Shown one piece after another: positions 37,098-45,708 of a stretch of DNA of 64,000 nt. The notes under the pieces are model-generated. The model searched no databases and was not told the DNA's origin. It saw nothing but the letters and a program-made list of their open reading frames with translations. The DNA is from Streptomyces lunaelactis (GTDB lineage Bacteria > Actinomycetota > Actinomycetes > Streptomycetales > Streptomycetaceae), in the NCBI RefSeq assembly GCF_003054555.1, contig NZ_CP026304.1, forward strand, positions 2,294,001-2,358,000, in the 5' to 3' direction. The translations under genes were made by a program, and so were the position numbers. Position 1 is the stretch's first letter. The number at the start of each line of letters is the position of its first letter.

Positions 37098-38327
37098 TCA
37101 GCCGCCCAGCCGCTCGCGCAGATACTCCCGCCACCGCATCGTGAACTCCTCCGGCGTCGTCCCCAGCACATCGCTCATGGCCTTCTCCACCGCGCCCGCC
37201 CGGTGCTTCCCCTCTCCGACGGCCCGGTAGAACCCCGTCAGCCGCTCCTCGCCCCAGCGCGCGGCGATCAGCTCGCACGCCAGCCAGCCGCCCTCGTACG
37301 CCCGCGCCAGCCGGCCCGCGTCCCCCGCGAAGCCGAAGTCCTTGTCGTCCGGCAGCGTGGCCGGCACGTCACCGAGCCGTACCGCCCGCTGGAGTTCGGG
37401 GGCGATCCGGCCGGCCGTACTTCCCGTGCCGCGGTAGGCGACCCAGTCGGCGAAGCCCTCCGACAGCCACATCGGCGTGGCCGCCGACGTGTGGGCGCGG
37501 GTGGCCACATGGGTGGTCTCGTGGGTGAGCACGGTGTCCTGGCCGAAGGCGCCGAGTACCGCGTACGCCTGGGGGTTGACGATCACGCGGTCCGCGGGCG
37601 CCGTTCCCGGCGCCCCGGTCTCGCCGGTGGTGACCGCCGCGATCCCCCGGTATCCGGCCGCGGCCGCACCCAGCAGCGCCCCCATGGCGTCCAGCGATGC
37701 GGGGGCGAGGACGACCACGCGGCCCGCCCACTTCGAGGGCCAGGCGTCGGACACAGCGGGCACTGCGCGGTCGGCGGTCGCCGCGAGCGCGCGCAGCCGT
37801 ACCGGGTCCTGGCCGACGCCGAGTACGAGGCTTCGCCCGCCCCGTACGACCTGGACGTCGCCCTGCTGCCAGAGCTGCTGTGCGCCGCCCCTGCCCGCGC
37901 GCTCGGCGGTCACGTACCACCGGCCGTCGCGTTCGCCGAGCTCCAGCGTGCGGGAGACGGTCACGGGCGCGGTGTCGTAGCCGGCGATCCGGTAGCGCAG
38001 TTCGGCCTGGGCGACGGCCCGCTTGCCCTGACGCCGCACATCCCCCAGCCGGTACTCCCAGGATTCCAGGGGTATGTCCGCGAGGTTCTGGAACTCCCTG
38101 CTCTGCGTCGCCCGCAGCTTCGCGGCCTCGGGGGCGAGGGCCGCGAGATAGGCGCTCCGGTCGTGGCCGAGCACGGCGGCGGCCCGCCCGTCCAGCGTCC
38201 GCCGGATGTCCCGCGCGGTGGTGTCGGACGCCTTTGGGGACGCGCAGCCGGATGCCAGCAGCGCCGCGGCGAGGCCGAGCCCCGCCGCGCACCGTATCGC
38301 CGCCGCTGTGCGCCTTTGACCAGCCAT
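37098..38327 (-). CDS. Lipoprotein with zinc metallopeptidase (gluzincin) motif
   Basis: The 409-residue protein has a lipoprotein signal peptide (residues 1-28, lipobox LLASGC). The C-terminal half carries HETTHVATRAH (HExxH) and, 18 residues further on, SEGFADW, whose Glu would be the third zinc ligand of a gluzincin. A gap of unrelated sequence (residues about 35-200) might bind cell wall or substrate. A TACGAT hexamer ends seven bases before the ATG, so it is probably leaderless. Protein class inferred; substrate unknown. Confidence 0.8.
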   Translation of the reverse strand: MAGQRRTAAAIRCAAGLGLAAALLASGCASPKASDTTARDIRRTLDGRAAAVLGHDRSAYLAALAPEAAKLRATQSREFQNLADIPLESWEYRLGDVRRQGKRAVAQAELRYRIAGYDTAPVTVSRTLELGERDGRWYVTAERAGRGGAQQLWQQGDVQVVRGGRSLVLGVGQDPVRLRALAATADRAVPAVSDAWPSKWAGRVVVLAPASLDAMGALLGAAAAGYRGIAAVTTGETGAPGTAPADRVIVNPQAYAVLGAFGQDTVLTHETTHVATRAHTSAATPMWLSEGFADWVAYRGTGSTAGRIAPELQRAVRLGDVPATLPDDKDFGFAGDAGRLARAYEGGWLACELIAARWGEERLTGFYRAVGEGKHRAGAVEKAMSDVLGTTPEEFTMRWREYLRERLGG

Positions 38328-38343
38328 CCTGCCGATCGTACGG

Positions 38344-39372
38344 TCACACGCGGGTGACCGACGAGACCGGCATCATGCCGACCGGGTCGTAGCGCACCGG
38401 CGCGCCGGGATACGGGGCGTGCACCACCTGGCCGTTGCCCATGTACATCCCGATATGGCTGGCATCGCTGCGGTACGCCACGAGATCGCCGGGGCGCGCC
38501 TCCGCCAGGGAGACCTGCCTGCCCGCGTACCGCTGCGCCTGCGAGGTGCGCGGCAGCCCGACGCCCGCCTGCGCGTACGACCACTGCATCAGCCCCGAAC
38601 AGTCGAAGCCGGAGGGCCCGTTGGCGCCCCACACATAGGGGCGGCCGACAGCACTGCGGGCCGCCATTGCCGCGGTCGCCGCACGAGCGGAGGCGGGGGC
38701 GAGGCCGGACAGTTCGGGCAGCGAGCCGCGGCCGGAGCGGGAGACCCGGTCGAAGGCCGCGCGGTCCTCGGAGGGCAGCGAGTTCAGCAGCCGCTGCGCC
38801 TCGGTGAGTTTGCGCTCGACAGTGCGCTTGTGGCGGGCGACTGCGGTCCGGCTGAGTTCCAGCTCGGCGAGGTCCCTTGTGGCCTCCTCGCGCTCCTGGC
38901 CGAGCTTGCGCCGCGCCCGCCGGAGATCCTCCAGGGCCCTCGTCTGCCGCTCGCTGATGCGGTCCAGGGTCGCGGCCTTGTCGAGGTAGCTGTCCGGGTC
39001 CTCGGAGAGCAGCAGGGCGAGCGCGGGGTCCATGCCGCCCGAGCGGTACTGGGCGCCCGCCACCGATCCGAGCGCTCCCCGCATCCGGTTGATGCGCTCC
39101 TGGCCGCGGGCCGCGCTGTCCTGCGCCTGCGCCACCTGCTCGCGCAGCCGCCCCACCCGTTCACCGGCCTTGTTGAAGTTCTCGGTGGCCTGCTCGGCCT
39201 CCTCGTACAGCCGGTCGACATTGGCCCGGGTCGCCTCCGTGGCGTCGCGCGGGTCCGCGCTCGCCGGTGCGGCGCCGAGGGCCGCAGCGGCCGTTGCCGC
39301 CGCGGCGGACAGGACGGTGACCCGGGCGCTCTGAGTGAGGCCGGACTGTGAGGGTCGGCGATGGGACGCCAC
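38344..39372 (-). CDS. NlpC/P60 cell-wall peptidase (C40), RipC-like
   Basis: The 342-residue secreted protein has a signal peptide (to about residue 39, APASA), a long coiled-coil region (about 45-200, rich in Glu/Arg heptads) and a C-terminal NlpC/P60 domain with the catalytic Cys in GFDCSGLMQWSYAQAG, His in ASHIGMYMG and the third residue near VVHAP. It cleaves stem-peptide bonds in peptidoglycan. The GTG at 39372 has GGAAGGGAG eight bases upstream. The next gene upstream is a paralogue of it. Confidence 0.93.
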   Translation of the reverse strand: MASHRRPSQSGLTQSARVTVLSAAAATAAAALGAAPASADPRDATEATRANVDRLYEEAEQATENFNKAGERVGRLREQVAQAQDSAARGQERINRMRGALGSVAGAQYRSGGMDPALALLLSEDPDSYLDKAATLDRISERQTRALEDLRRARRKLGQEREEATRDLAELELSRTAVARHKRTVERKLTEAQRLLNSLPSEDRAAFDRVSRSGRGSLPELSGLAPASARAATAAMAARSAVGRPYVWGANGPSGFDCSGLMQWSYAQAGVGLPRTSQAQRYAGRQVSLAEARPGDLVAYRSDASHIGMYMGNGQVVHAPYPGAPVRYDPVGMMPVSSVTRV

Positions 39373-39470
39373 GGGCCGCGCTCCCTTCCGCTGTACGAGG
39401 GATGTTGCGCGGCAGACAGTAGCCGTGCGAACACGGAGCGGCCAAAGACCGTGCCGGGCACGCAAAGTGA

Positions 39471-39505
39471 CGCCCCGCCGGAGACCACAGGTCACCGGCG
39501 GGGCG
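39471..39505 (-). terminator. Terminator between the two NlpC/P60 genes
   Basis: Perfect 11-base arms (CGCCCCGCCGG and its complement) around a 13-base loop lie 77 bases after the stop of the 39582-40607 gene. The downstream paralogue therefore likely has its own promoter. Confidence 0.7.
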
Positions 39506-39581
39506 CGACGTCAGCGGGAGTTGACCCAATTCGCCCGTTTGGGCGGGCGTGAACGACGGGTCGGCTGCGCTTCAGGGTGCG

Positions 39582-40607
39582 TCAGATGCGCACGCCGAAC
39601 TGGAACGGCATGTTGTTGATCGACTCGTAGCGCACGCTGGCACCGGGCTTCGGGGCGTGCAGTACCTGGCCGTTGCCCGCGTAGAAGCCGACGTGGTGCT
39701 GGTCGCCGTAGAAGATGACCAGGTCGCCCTGCTGGAGTGCGCTCTGCGAGTAGATGCGGGTGCCGGCGTTGGCCTGCGACTGGGAGGTGCGCGGTATGGA
39801 GACACCGGCCTGCGCGTACGCCCAGGAGGTCAGCCCGGAGCAGTCGAAGGAGTTGGGACCGGAGGCGCCGTAGACGTACGGCGAACCGATCTTGCTCTGG
39901 GCCGCGGAGAACGCGGCGGACGCCCGCTGCGAGGCCGGAACCGCGTTGCCGAGGTCCGCACGCGAGCTGGCGCGGTTGGCGCGGGACTCGTCGGCGCTGA
40001 GCGCGGCGCGCTCCTGCGCGGTGAGCGAGTTCAGCAGCTTCTGCGCGGCGACCAGCTTGGTCTGGACTTCCTTCTTCTTCTCGCCGAGCTCCTTGCGGGT
40101 GTCCGCCAGGTCACCGAGCTTCGACTGGGCCTCCTTGCGCTGCTGCGCGAGGGTCCGCTGCTTGGCCTGGATCTCCGTCAGCGCCTCGGTCTGCTTGGCA
40201 CCGAGCTGGTCCAGCGCGGAGGCCTTGTCCAGGTAGCTGTCCGGGTCGGCGGAGAGGAAGAGCTGTACGGCGGGGTCGATGCCGCCGGAGCGGTACTGGG
40301 CGCTCGCCACCGAACCGAGACCGTCGCGCAGGGTGTTGAGCTCGTCCTGACCGCGGGCGACCTTGTCCTGGAGCGCGTCGATCTGCTTGTCGAGCTTCGT
40401 CTGCTGCTCCTTGGCCCCGTTGTACTTCTCGGTGGCCTTCTCCGCCTCTTCGTAGAGCTTGTCGACCTTCTCCTTGACCTCGCTCTTGCTCGGCGCCGGG
40501 TCGGCCTGGGCGGCCTGGGAGGTCAGGGCTACGGCCGCGGCGGCGGTCGCGGTGAGCACGGTCACACGGGTGCGGCTCGGCTGCTTGGGTCGACGGTGGG
40601 ACGCCAC
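39582..40607 (-). CDS. NlpC/P60 cell-wall peptidase (C40), second copy
   Basis: The 341-residue protein has a signal peptide (AAQA near residue 35), a long coiled-coil (about 40-200) and a C-terminal NlpC/P60 domain (Cys in SFDCSGLTSWAYAQAG, His in QHHVGFYAGNGQVLHAP). It is a tandem paralogue of the 38344-39372 gene, with matching N-terminal MASHRRP. AAGGAG lies nine bases before the GTG. A long leader upstream resembles the c-di-AMP riboswitch that controls wall hydrolases in streptomycetes. It cleaves peptidoglycan stem peptides. Confidence 0.93.
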   Translation of the reverse strand: MASHRRPKQPSRTRVTVLTATAAAAVALTSQAAQADPAPSKSEVKEKVDKLYEEAEKATEKYNGAKEQQTKLDKQIDALQDKVARGQDELNTLRDGLGSVASAQYRSGGIDPAVQLFLSADPDSYLDKASALDQLGAKQTEALTEIQAKQRTLAQQRKEAQSKLGDLADTRKELGEKKKEVQTKLVAAQKLLNSLTAQERAALSADESRANRASSRADLGNAVPASQRASAAFSAAQSKIGSPYVYGASGPNSFDCSGLTSWAYAQAGVSIPRTSQSQANAGTRIYSQSALQQGDLVIFYGDQHHVGFYAGNGQVLHAPKPGASVRYESINNMPFQFGVRI

Positions 40608-40625
40608 GAAGGCGAGCTCCTTCTT

Positions 40626-40765
40626 CCTCGAGCCGCCTACCGGGCTGTGGGGGGTTCAAGCCCCGGCGTCCGCACTTCAGGTCCCCCGGGGAAAAGGGAC
40701 TGAACTGTACGAACTCGGCGGTTCCTTCGCTGTCACCCCGGATGGGCGATCAACCGCGCGAAGGT
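40626..40765 (-). promoter_or_regulatory. Candidate c-di-AMP (ydaO/yuaA) riboswitch
   Basis: Minus-strand elements that recall the ydaO consensus are GAACCGCCGAG, CCCGGGGGACC, CGGGGCTTGAACCCC and a 3' CCCGGTAGGCGGCTCGAGG. CCGCC and GGCGG can close the outer helix. This lies in the 322-base gap before a NlpC/P60 hydrolase gene. Actinobacterial hydrolase genes are known carriers of this riboswitch. Boundaries and class are not verified by alignment. Confidence 0.6.
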
Positions 40766-40929
40766 TCGAGGCCCGACCCTAGTGACCTTCTTGTGATCAG
40801 TTCAAATCCTGATGAGAAAAAAGTGCCTTGCCGCGCGCATTCTTTACACACACCACACGCGCAGTAGTGACCACTTGACACAACGTCCGTCAGAGAGAGC
40901 ATCAATTCGGGCATTTGGCGCGGTAGTTA

Positions 40930-42291
40930 TTAGACGCGCGAAAGCCGCTTCAGCAACAAAGCGGACGCGACCGGCCTGGCGCCCGCCTTCGCGACTCCGT
41001 CGGCGACCTCGCGGTCGGTGGAGACCACCACCACGGGCCTGCCCGGCGGCTCCGCACGGACCAGCTGACGGATCAGCTCGTCGGCCGTCACACCGGCCTT
41101 CGAGAACAGCACCCGCACCCCGCGCGGCGGTGCGAGCAGCACCGGCGCCGCCAGCTCCGCGCCGTCGAAGACACAGGTGATCTCGGCGCCGGTCTGCGCC
41201 GCGAGCACCGAGAGACCGCCGAGCAGCCGCAGCCGCTGCTTCTCCAACGGCATCGTCGGATAGCCGGTCTTGGTGACGTTGTAGCCGTCCACCACCAGAT
41301 GTGCCTGGGGCAGTGCGAGCAGCTGGTCGAGCAGGGCAGGATCGGTCTCCGAAAGCGCACGGGCCGCGATGTCCTTGGGGGACATCCGGCCCGGCTCGAC
41401 CGCGTCGACGGTGTCCGCGGGATGGATGCCCGCGGGCGGCAGCGCCAGCTCCCTGCGCAGCCCCTGAGCCGCGTCGAGCACCGTGTCGAGCAGCAGCCGC
41501 AGCCGCATGTCCTCGATCGAGCGACCCTCGCGGGCCGCCCGGCGGCCGGCCTCCACGGACGCCTCGGCCTCGCCGAGACGCGCCTTGAGCCGCCGGCTCT
41601 CGCTCTCGGCCGCCGACAGCTGGACCGCGGCCTCCGACCTGGTCGACTCGATCTCGGCGTCCCTGCGGCGCAGGGACGCCTCACCGCGCTTCACATCGCT
41701 CTGGGCGCTGCGCAGCTTGCGGCGCAGCGATTCGGCTTCCTTGCGGACCGTCTCCAGCTCCGTACGCAGCCGCTCGGTCTCGCTCTTGACCTGGCCGCGC
41801 GCCTCGCTGAGCTCCTCGCGCAGCCGCTCCAGCTCGCGCCTGCCCGCCTCGTCGGCGCGCTCGGCGTCGGCCCGCTGGGCCTCCTCGCCGGCGGCGGCGA
41901 CGAGTTTCACCCATCCGGCGGGCCGCAGTACATAGGCGGCGGCCGCCACATCGACGGGATCGGCGGCCGCGGGGGGTGATCCGGCCTCCAGCGCCCCGGA
42001 CAGTTCGGGCTGCGCCTGGCTGAGCCGCTCGCCGATGCGCTGCCGGAAGACCGGGTCGCTCTCCAGCGCGGCGGCCATCGCGTTGCCCGCGAACTTCGCG
42101 CGACGAGTCGGGGTGAATCGGGCGTACTGTCGCAGCTGCGCCGGGAGTTCGCCGACGGTCAGACCGCCGAAGGCGTCCGAGACCAGCGACACCACCCGGC
42201 GCCGTACGCCTTCGGGCAGCGGGCGGTCGAGCGCCTCGGCGGCGTCACCGGCCGCACCGGCCGGCTCCGCGCCGTTTGCAGGCTGCTCCAC
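40930..42291 (-). CDS. NYN-domain protein with central coiled coil
   Basis: The 453-residue protein has an N-terminal helical region, a long coiled-coil (about residues 140-265, for example EEAQRADAERADEAGRRELE) and a C-terminal NYN/PIN-like domain (VVDGYNVTKTGYP, CVFDGAEL, VVVVSTDREVADG). The acidic residues of NYN domains (in VVDGYN, VFDGA and STDRE) are present, so RNA cleavage is possible. It resembles the YacP-like group. Start is GTG at 42291. It lies 45 bases downstream of the zinc-ribbon gene on the same strand. Confidence 0.85.
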   Translation of the reverse strand: MEQPANGAEPAGAAGDAAEALDRPLPEGVRRRVVSLVSDAFGGLTVGELPAQLRQYARFTPTRRAKFAGNAMAAALESDPVFRQRIGERLSQAQPELSGALEAGSPPAAADPVDVAAAAYVLRPAGWVKLVAAAGEEAQRADAERADEAGRRELERLREELSEARGQVKSETERLRTELETVRKEAESLRRKLRSAQSDVKRGEASLRRRDAEIESTRSEAAVQLSAAESESRRLKARLGEAEASVEAGRRAAREGRSIEDMRLRLLLDTVLDAAQGLRRELALPPAGIHPADTVDAVEPGRMSPKDIAARALSETDPALLDQLLALPQAHLVVDGYNVTKTGYPTMPLEKQRLRLLGGLSVLAAQTGAEITCVFDGAELAAPVLLAPPRGVRVLFSKAGVTADELIRQLVRAEPPGRPVVVVSTDREVADGVAKAGARPVASALLLKRLSRV

Positions 42292-42336
42292 AATCCGTCA
42301 CCCCACTACCCGTTCAGGGCCCTTCGGGCCGCTCCC

Positions 42337-42579
42337 TCAGGAACCGGCGCCCGGCCTGTCCACCAGCTCGATCTGGTCCACCGCGTTGCACCACCGGCAG
42401 CGCACCGACTCGATGGTCTCACTGACCACCTCGCGCTCCTCGACCTTCGGCTCTCCGGCCAGGTCCAGATGGACGTATTCGACGACCTTGGAGGAGCGGG
42501 TGACATCGAAGCGCGTGAGGTTGCCGCAGAGCGTGCAGCGCCAGCGGGTATCGGCCGTCGCTGGGGGAACCGTCGTCAT
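42337..42579 (-). CDS. Small zinc-ribbon protein
   Basis: The 80-residue protein has two CxxC pairs (RWRCTLCGNLTRFDVT and VRCRWCNAVDQI) that would bind one zinc ion. The middle is acidic (EPKVEEREVVSETIE). I chose the ATG at 42579, seven bases after AGAGGA; an in-frame ATG at 42600 lacks a good site. Placed directly upstream of the NYN-domain gene on the same strand, it may be transcribed with it. Function unknown. Confidence 0.78.
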   Translation of the reverse strand: MTTVPPATADTRWRCTLCGNLTRFDVTRSSKVVEYVHLDLAGEPKVEEREVVSETIESVRCRWCNAVDQIELVDRPGAGS

Positions 42580-42729
42580 CGTGCCGTCCTCTTTCGTCAT
42601 GCGGATGCGGGTGCCGCTGTGCGCCGTCGAACTGCGGACGTACTGCCTGTAACCCTACGGCCTCGCGGGTACCCGATGACGCGGCGAGGCACTCTGTACC
42701 GGTCAGCCCCACTACGCCATGATCTGTCC

Positions 42730-43452
42730 ATGATCGGTTGGTGGGGTGCGGTCCGTGGCGCGGCCTCGGGACCTGCGGTGACATACGGCACGATCGCCGT
42801 CTGCTGTGTGGCGTTCGTCCTCGGCCCCGTCTCGGGCCTCAACCCGGTGTACGGCACCGGTGACGCGCTGCTCACCGCGCAGAGCACGTATTTCGAGCGC
42901 TGGGGCGTGATCCCCGCCGAGCTGATGAGCAGCACCCCCGGCGCCCTTCTCACCCCCCTCACCGCCCTCTTCGTCCACGGCAGTTGGCTGCACCTGCTGG
43001 GCAACATGCTCTTTCTGTACGTCTTCGGCGCGATGGCCGAGGAACGGATGGGGCAGCTGGAGTTCGGCCTCTTCTATCTGGGCTGCGGCTATGTCGCGCT
43101 GCTCGCCTACGCGGCGGCCAATGCCGGCTCCGAGCAGACCCTGGTGGGCGCCTCAGGGGCGATCTCGGGCGTGCTCGGCGCCTTCCTCTACCTCTTCCCG
43201 AAGGCCCGGGTCACCAGTCTCTTCCCGTTCCTCTTCTTCCTGCCGCTGCGCTTCCCCGCCTGGATCGTGCTGATCTTCTGGTTCGTCCTGCAGTGGCTGG
43301 CGGCAAAGGGCGCGGGCAGCGGTCCGGGGGTCGCGTATCTCGCCCATCTGGTGGGGTTCGGGGCCGGCTTTCTCTACGCCTGGGGACGATTCCGGCAGGG
43401 GACTAGAGTGAAGGCCCAAGCAGCGGCCACCGAGGGAGAAAGCCAACCGTGA
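42730..43452 (+). CDS. Rhomboid-family intramembrane serine protease
   Basis: The 240-residue protein has about six transmembrane helices. The rhomboid markers are FVHGSWLHLLGNMLFLYVFG, the catalytic Ser in GASGAISGVLGAF and the catalytic His in AHLVGFGAGFLYAWGRF. It cleaves membrane proteins within the bilayer; the substrate is unknown. I chose the ATG at 42730, where the protein begins with hydrophobic sequence. Its stop overlaps the RAM-domain gene start by four bases, implying coupled translation. Confidence 0.9.
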   Translation: MIGWWGAVRGAASGPAVTYGTIAVCCVAFVLGPVSGLNPVYGTGDALLTAQSTYFERWGVIPAELMSSTPGALLTPLTALFVHGSWLHLLGNMLFLYVFGAMAEERMGQLEFGLFYLGCGYVALLAYAAANAGSEQTLVGASGAISGVLGAFLYLFPKARVTSLFPFLFFLPLRFPAWIVLIFWFVLQWLAAKGAGSGPGVAYLAHLVGFGAGFLYAWGRFRQGTRVKAQAAATEGESQP

Positions 43453-43730
43453 TCACCGCGATCGTGCTCATCAAGACCAGCGTGGACCGCATCCCCGAGA
43501 TCGCCGAGTCGATCGCGGCGCTGGACAGCGTCAGCGAGGTCTTCTCCGTGACCGGTACGTACGACCTGATCGCCATGGTGCGGGTGGCCAAGCACGACGA
43601 CCTGGCGGATGTGATCCCCGGCTCGATCAGCAGGATCCCGGGCGTCGAGGGCACGGACACGCATGTGGCGTTCCGTACGTACTCGCAGCACGACCTCGAG
43701 GCGGCGTTCGCGATCGGCCTGGACGCCTAG
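43449..43730 (+). CDS. Lrp/AsnC ligand-binding (RAM) domain protein without DNA-binding domain
   Basis: The 93-residue protein is a stand-alone RAM domain (VLIKTSVDRIPEIAESIAAL, GTYDLIAMVRV, GVEGTDTHVAF), with no helix-turn-helix. It likely forms decamers or dimers and binds an amino acid or other small ligand. The GTG start overlaps the rhomboid stop (GTGA). The strict coupling suggests a shared task, but no role is known. Confidence 0.88.
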   Translation: MITAIVLIKTSVDRIPEIAESIAALDSVSEVFSVTGTYDLIAMVRVAKHDDLADVIPGSISRIPGVEGTDTHVAFRTYSQHDLEAAFAIGLDA

Positions 43731-43740
43731 CGCCTCCAGC

Positions 43741-43877
43741 GGGGGGTGCCGGGGTGCGGCTGGGCCGCACATTCAGCCCGTCCGGCGATTGAGGACACGC
43801 GCGCAGCGCATACGGAGGAACAGCGCCGCAGGCGCAGACGCACGCGCCGCACGGGGACCGGGGCCGGAGCCCCGGGG
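43741..43877. repeat. Dispersed intergenic repeat, copy 4
   Basis: It contains ATTCAGCCCGTCCGGCGATT followed by GAGGA (about 43771-43795), and a GGGGACCGGGGCCGGAGCCC hairpin at its far end, separated by unrelated GC-rich sequence. It is between convergent genes, as are most other copies. Confidence 0.7.
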
Positions 43878-45287
43878 TCACACCGCCGGCACGCAGCGGC
43901 CGTCCTCCGTGCGGTAGTTCCACTTCGCGCCGTCGCTGACGAGCTCCTTGACCGCCCGTACGAAACGCTCCACGTGCTCGTCCGGAGTACCCGCCCCGAA
44001 ACTGACCCGGATCGCGTTCAGCGAGGGCTCGCCCGGCTCCGCCTCCGGCGCGCCGCACTCGCCCGGGTCCTGCGAGTCGCTGCCCAGCAGGGTCCGCACC
44101 AGCGGGTGGGCGCAGAAGAGCCCGTCCCGTACACCGATGCCGTACTCCGCCGAGAGCGCGGCCGCGAAGTGCGAGCTGTTCCAGCCCTCGACGACGAAGG
44201 AGATGACGCCCACCCGCGGCGCGTCGTCCCCGAAGAGCGAGAGCACCTTGACCTGCTCCACCTCGGCGAGGCCCGCACGGACCGTGGCGACCAGCCGCTG
44301 CTCACGGGCGACCAGCGTGTCGAAGCCGGCCTCGGTGAGTGCCTTGCAGGCGGAGGCGATGGAGTACACACCGATGACGTTCGGCGATCCGGCCTCGTGG
44401 CGGGCGGCCGTGGTGTGCCAGTCGACGTCCACGCCGCCGTCCGTACGCCGGGCCACCTTGCGCGACGCGCCGCCGCCCGCGAGGTACGGCTCCGCCTCCT
44501 GCAGCCAGTCCGAACGGCCCGCCAGCACGCCCGAGCCGAACGGCGCGTACAGCTTGTGCCCGGAGAAGGCGACCCAGTCGACGTCCAACTCCTGTACGGA
44601 GACCGGGTGGTGGGGTGCCAGCTGGGCGGCGTCGAGCACGATCCGCGCGCCGTGGGCATGGGCCGCGGCCGCCAGCTCCTTCACCGGCCACAGCTCACCG
44701 GTGACATTGGACGCGCCGGTCACGCAGACCAGCGCCGGGCCGTGGACGTCCTGAGCAGATGCGGTACGGTCGGCGAGCGCGCGCTCCAGCGTGCCGACTG
44801 CCTCGGCCGGCGTACGCGGCGCGTTCAGGTACGTCACCCGGGCGTCGCGCCACGGCAGCAGCGAGGCATGGTGCTCGGTCTCGAAGACGAAGACCTGGCA
44901 GTCGGCGGGGAGCGCGGCCGCCAGCAGGTTCAGCGAGTCGGTGGTGGAGCGGGTGAAGACGACCTGGTCGCCGGCGCGGCAGTCGAGGAACTCGGCGACC
45001 GTCGTGCGGCTGTTCTCGAAGAGGTCGGTGGACAGCTGCGAGAGGTACCCGGCGCCGCGGTGCACGCTGCCGTAGTACGGGGCGTACGCGGCCACGTCGT
45101 CCCACACCCGCTGGAGGGCGGGGGCGCTCGCCGCGTAGTCGAGGGCGGCGTAGGTGACCTCGCCGCCGGTGACGAGCGGGACGGTCACATCGCGGCCGAG
45201 CACCGGCAGCGGCGCGGCACAGGCGGGCTCGGACTCGGAGGGGGCGACAGCGGTGGACGTGGCGGCGGCGTTCGGGCATGCGGACAT
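43878..45287 (-). CDS. Class V PLP aminotransferase, SufS/cysteine desulfurase-like
   Basis: The 469-residue protein has the fold-type I signature LDYAASAP, FETEHHASLLPW, VLDAAQLAPH, a PLP-binding SGHKLYAPFG (Lys near 225), and GLFCAHPLVR with the Cys at the position of SufS-type desulfurases. It may therefore release sulfur from cysteine, but other class V reactions are possible. A SAM-IV riboswitch lies about 200 bases upstream, tying it to sulfur or methionine metabolism. Length is above the usual SufS length because of an N-terminal extension. Confidence 0.85.
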   Translation of the reverse strand: MSACPNAAATSTAVAPSESEPACAAPLPVLGRDVTVPLVTGGEVTYAALDYAASAPALQRVWDDVAAYAPYYGSVHRGAGYLSQLSTDLFENSRTTVAEFLDCRAGDQVVFTRSTTDSLNLLAAALPADCQVFVFETEHHASLLPWRDARVTYLNAPRTPAEAVGTLERALADRTASAQDVHGPALVCVTGASNVTGELWPVKELAAAAHAHGARIVLDAAQLAPHHPVSVQELDVDWVAFSGHKLYAPFGSGVLAGRSDWLQEAEPYLAGGGASRKVARRTDGGVDVDWHTTAARHEAGSPNVIGVYSIASACKALTEAGFDTLVAREQRLVATVRAGLAEVEQVKVLSLFGDDAPRVGVISFVVEGWNSSHFAAALSAEYGIGVRDGLFCAHPLVRTLLGSDSQDPGECGAPEAEPGEPSLNAIRVSFGAGTPDEHVERFVRAVKELVSDGAKWNYRTEDGRCVPAV

Positions 45288-45488
45288 GGCGGAATCTCCC
45301 GGCAGGAAGGCGGAATGGCTTCGAAGACCCGCACAACGGCCGAACGGCCGCTCTGTGTACGGGGATTGCCCTCAAAACGTCACGGCGATCGCCGCACGGA
45401 GGGTCTGCTGAAGAAGGGGCCGGTCAGCCCTATCGCATTCGCTTGCTCACGAGACTGCTCCCTTGAGGACCAGGACCCCAGGGCTTGC
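45288..45488. other. Leader region between riboswitch and aminotransferase gene
   Basis: This is the minus-strand leader between the SAM-IV aptamer and the aminotransferase start. It includes a tiny ORF at 45430-45450 (GTG, six codons, then TAG) with AAGGGAG seven bases before it. No other gene is visible; the ORF may couple riboswitch control to translation. Confidence 0.4.
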
Positions 45489-45608
45489 AGGGGTCCGCGC
45501 TTGCCGCAGACCTCGCTGCCTACGGCCTGGTCTTCACCCGGGGCACCCCGCCACGGACGGAGGGTTGCCGGACAGCGAGCCGGGGCCTTATCGCTGTCAC
45601 TCATGACC
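45489..45608 (-). promoter_or_regulatory. SAM-IV riboswitch
   Basis: Minus-strand elements in order are GGTCATGAGTGACAGCG, GGCCCCGGCTCGCTGTCCGG, CAACCCTCC, GGGGTGCCCCGGGTGAAGACC, then a downstream hairpin starting GGTCTGCGGCAAGCG. This is the actinobacterial SAM-IV arrangement, with GGTC/GACC closing the main helix. It governs the class V aminotransferase gene; SAM would switch it off. Confidence 0.85.
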
Positions 45609-45669
45609 TGCCGAGAAGTATGCCAGTTGATCGCGGGGGCGCAACCAGGTGTCCGGAATCCGGGACGGC

Positions 45670-45701
45670 GGAAGGGCCCGGCGGGCAGGCCGGACCCTTC
45701 C
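45670..45701 (-). terminator. Terminator downstream of trpD
   Basis: The inverted repeat GGAAGGGCCCGGC / GCCGGACCCTTCC has one mismatch and a 6-base loop. It is eight bases past the trpD stop and separates trpD from the SAM-IV leader. Confidence 0.75.
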
Positions 45702-45708
45702 TCAACCC

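Noticed and set aside
40655..40690. tRNA T-loop-like sequence (GGTTCAAGCCCC)
   Set aside because: No acceptor, D or anticodon stem can be drawn around it. It fits better as part of the riboswitch-like leader on the other strand.
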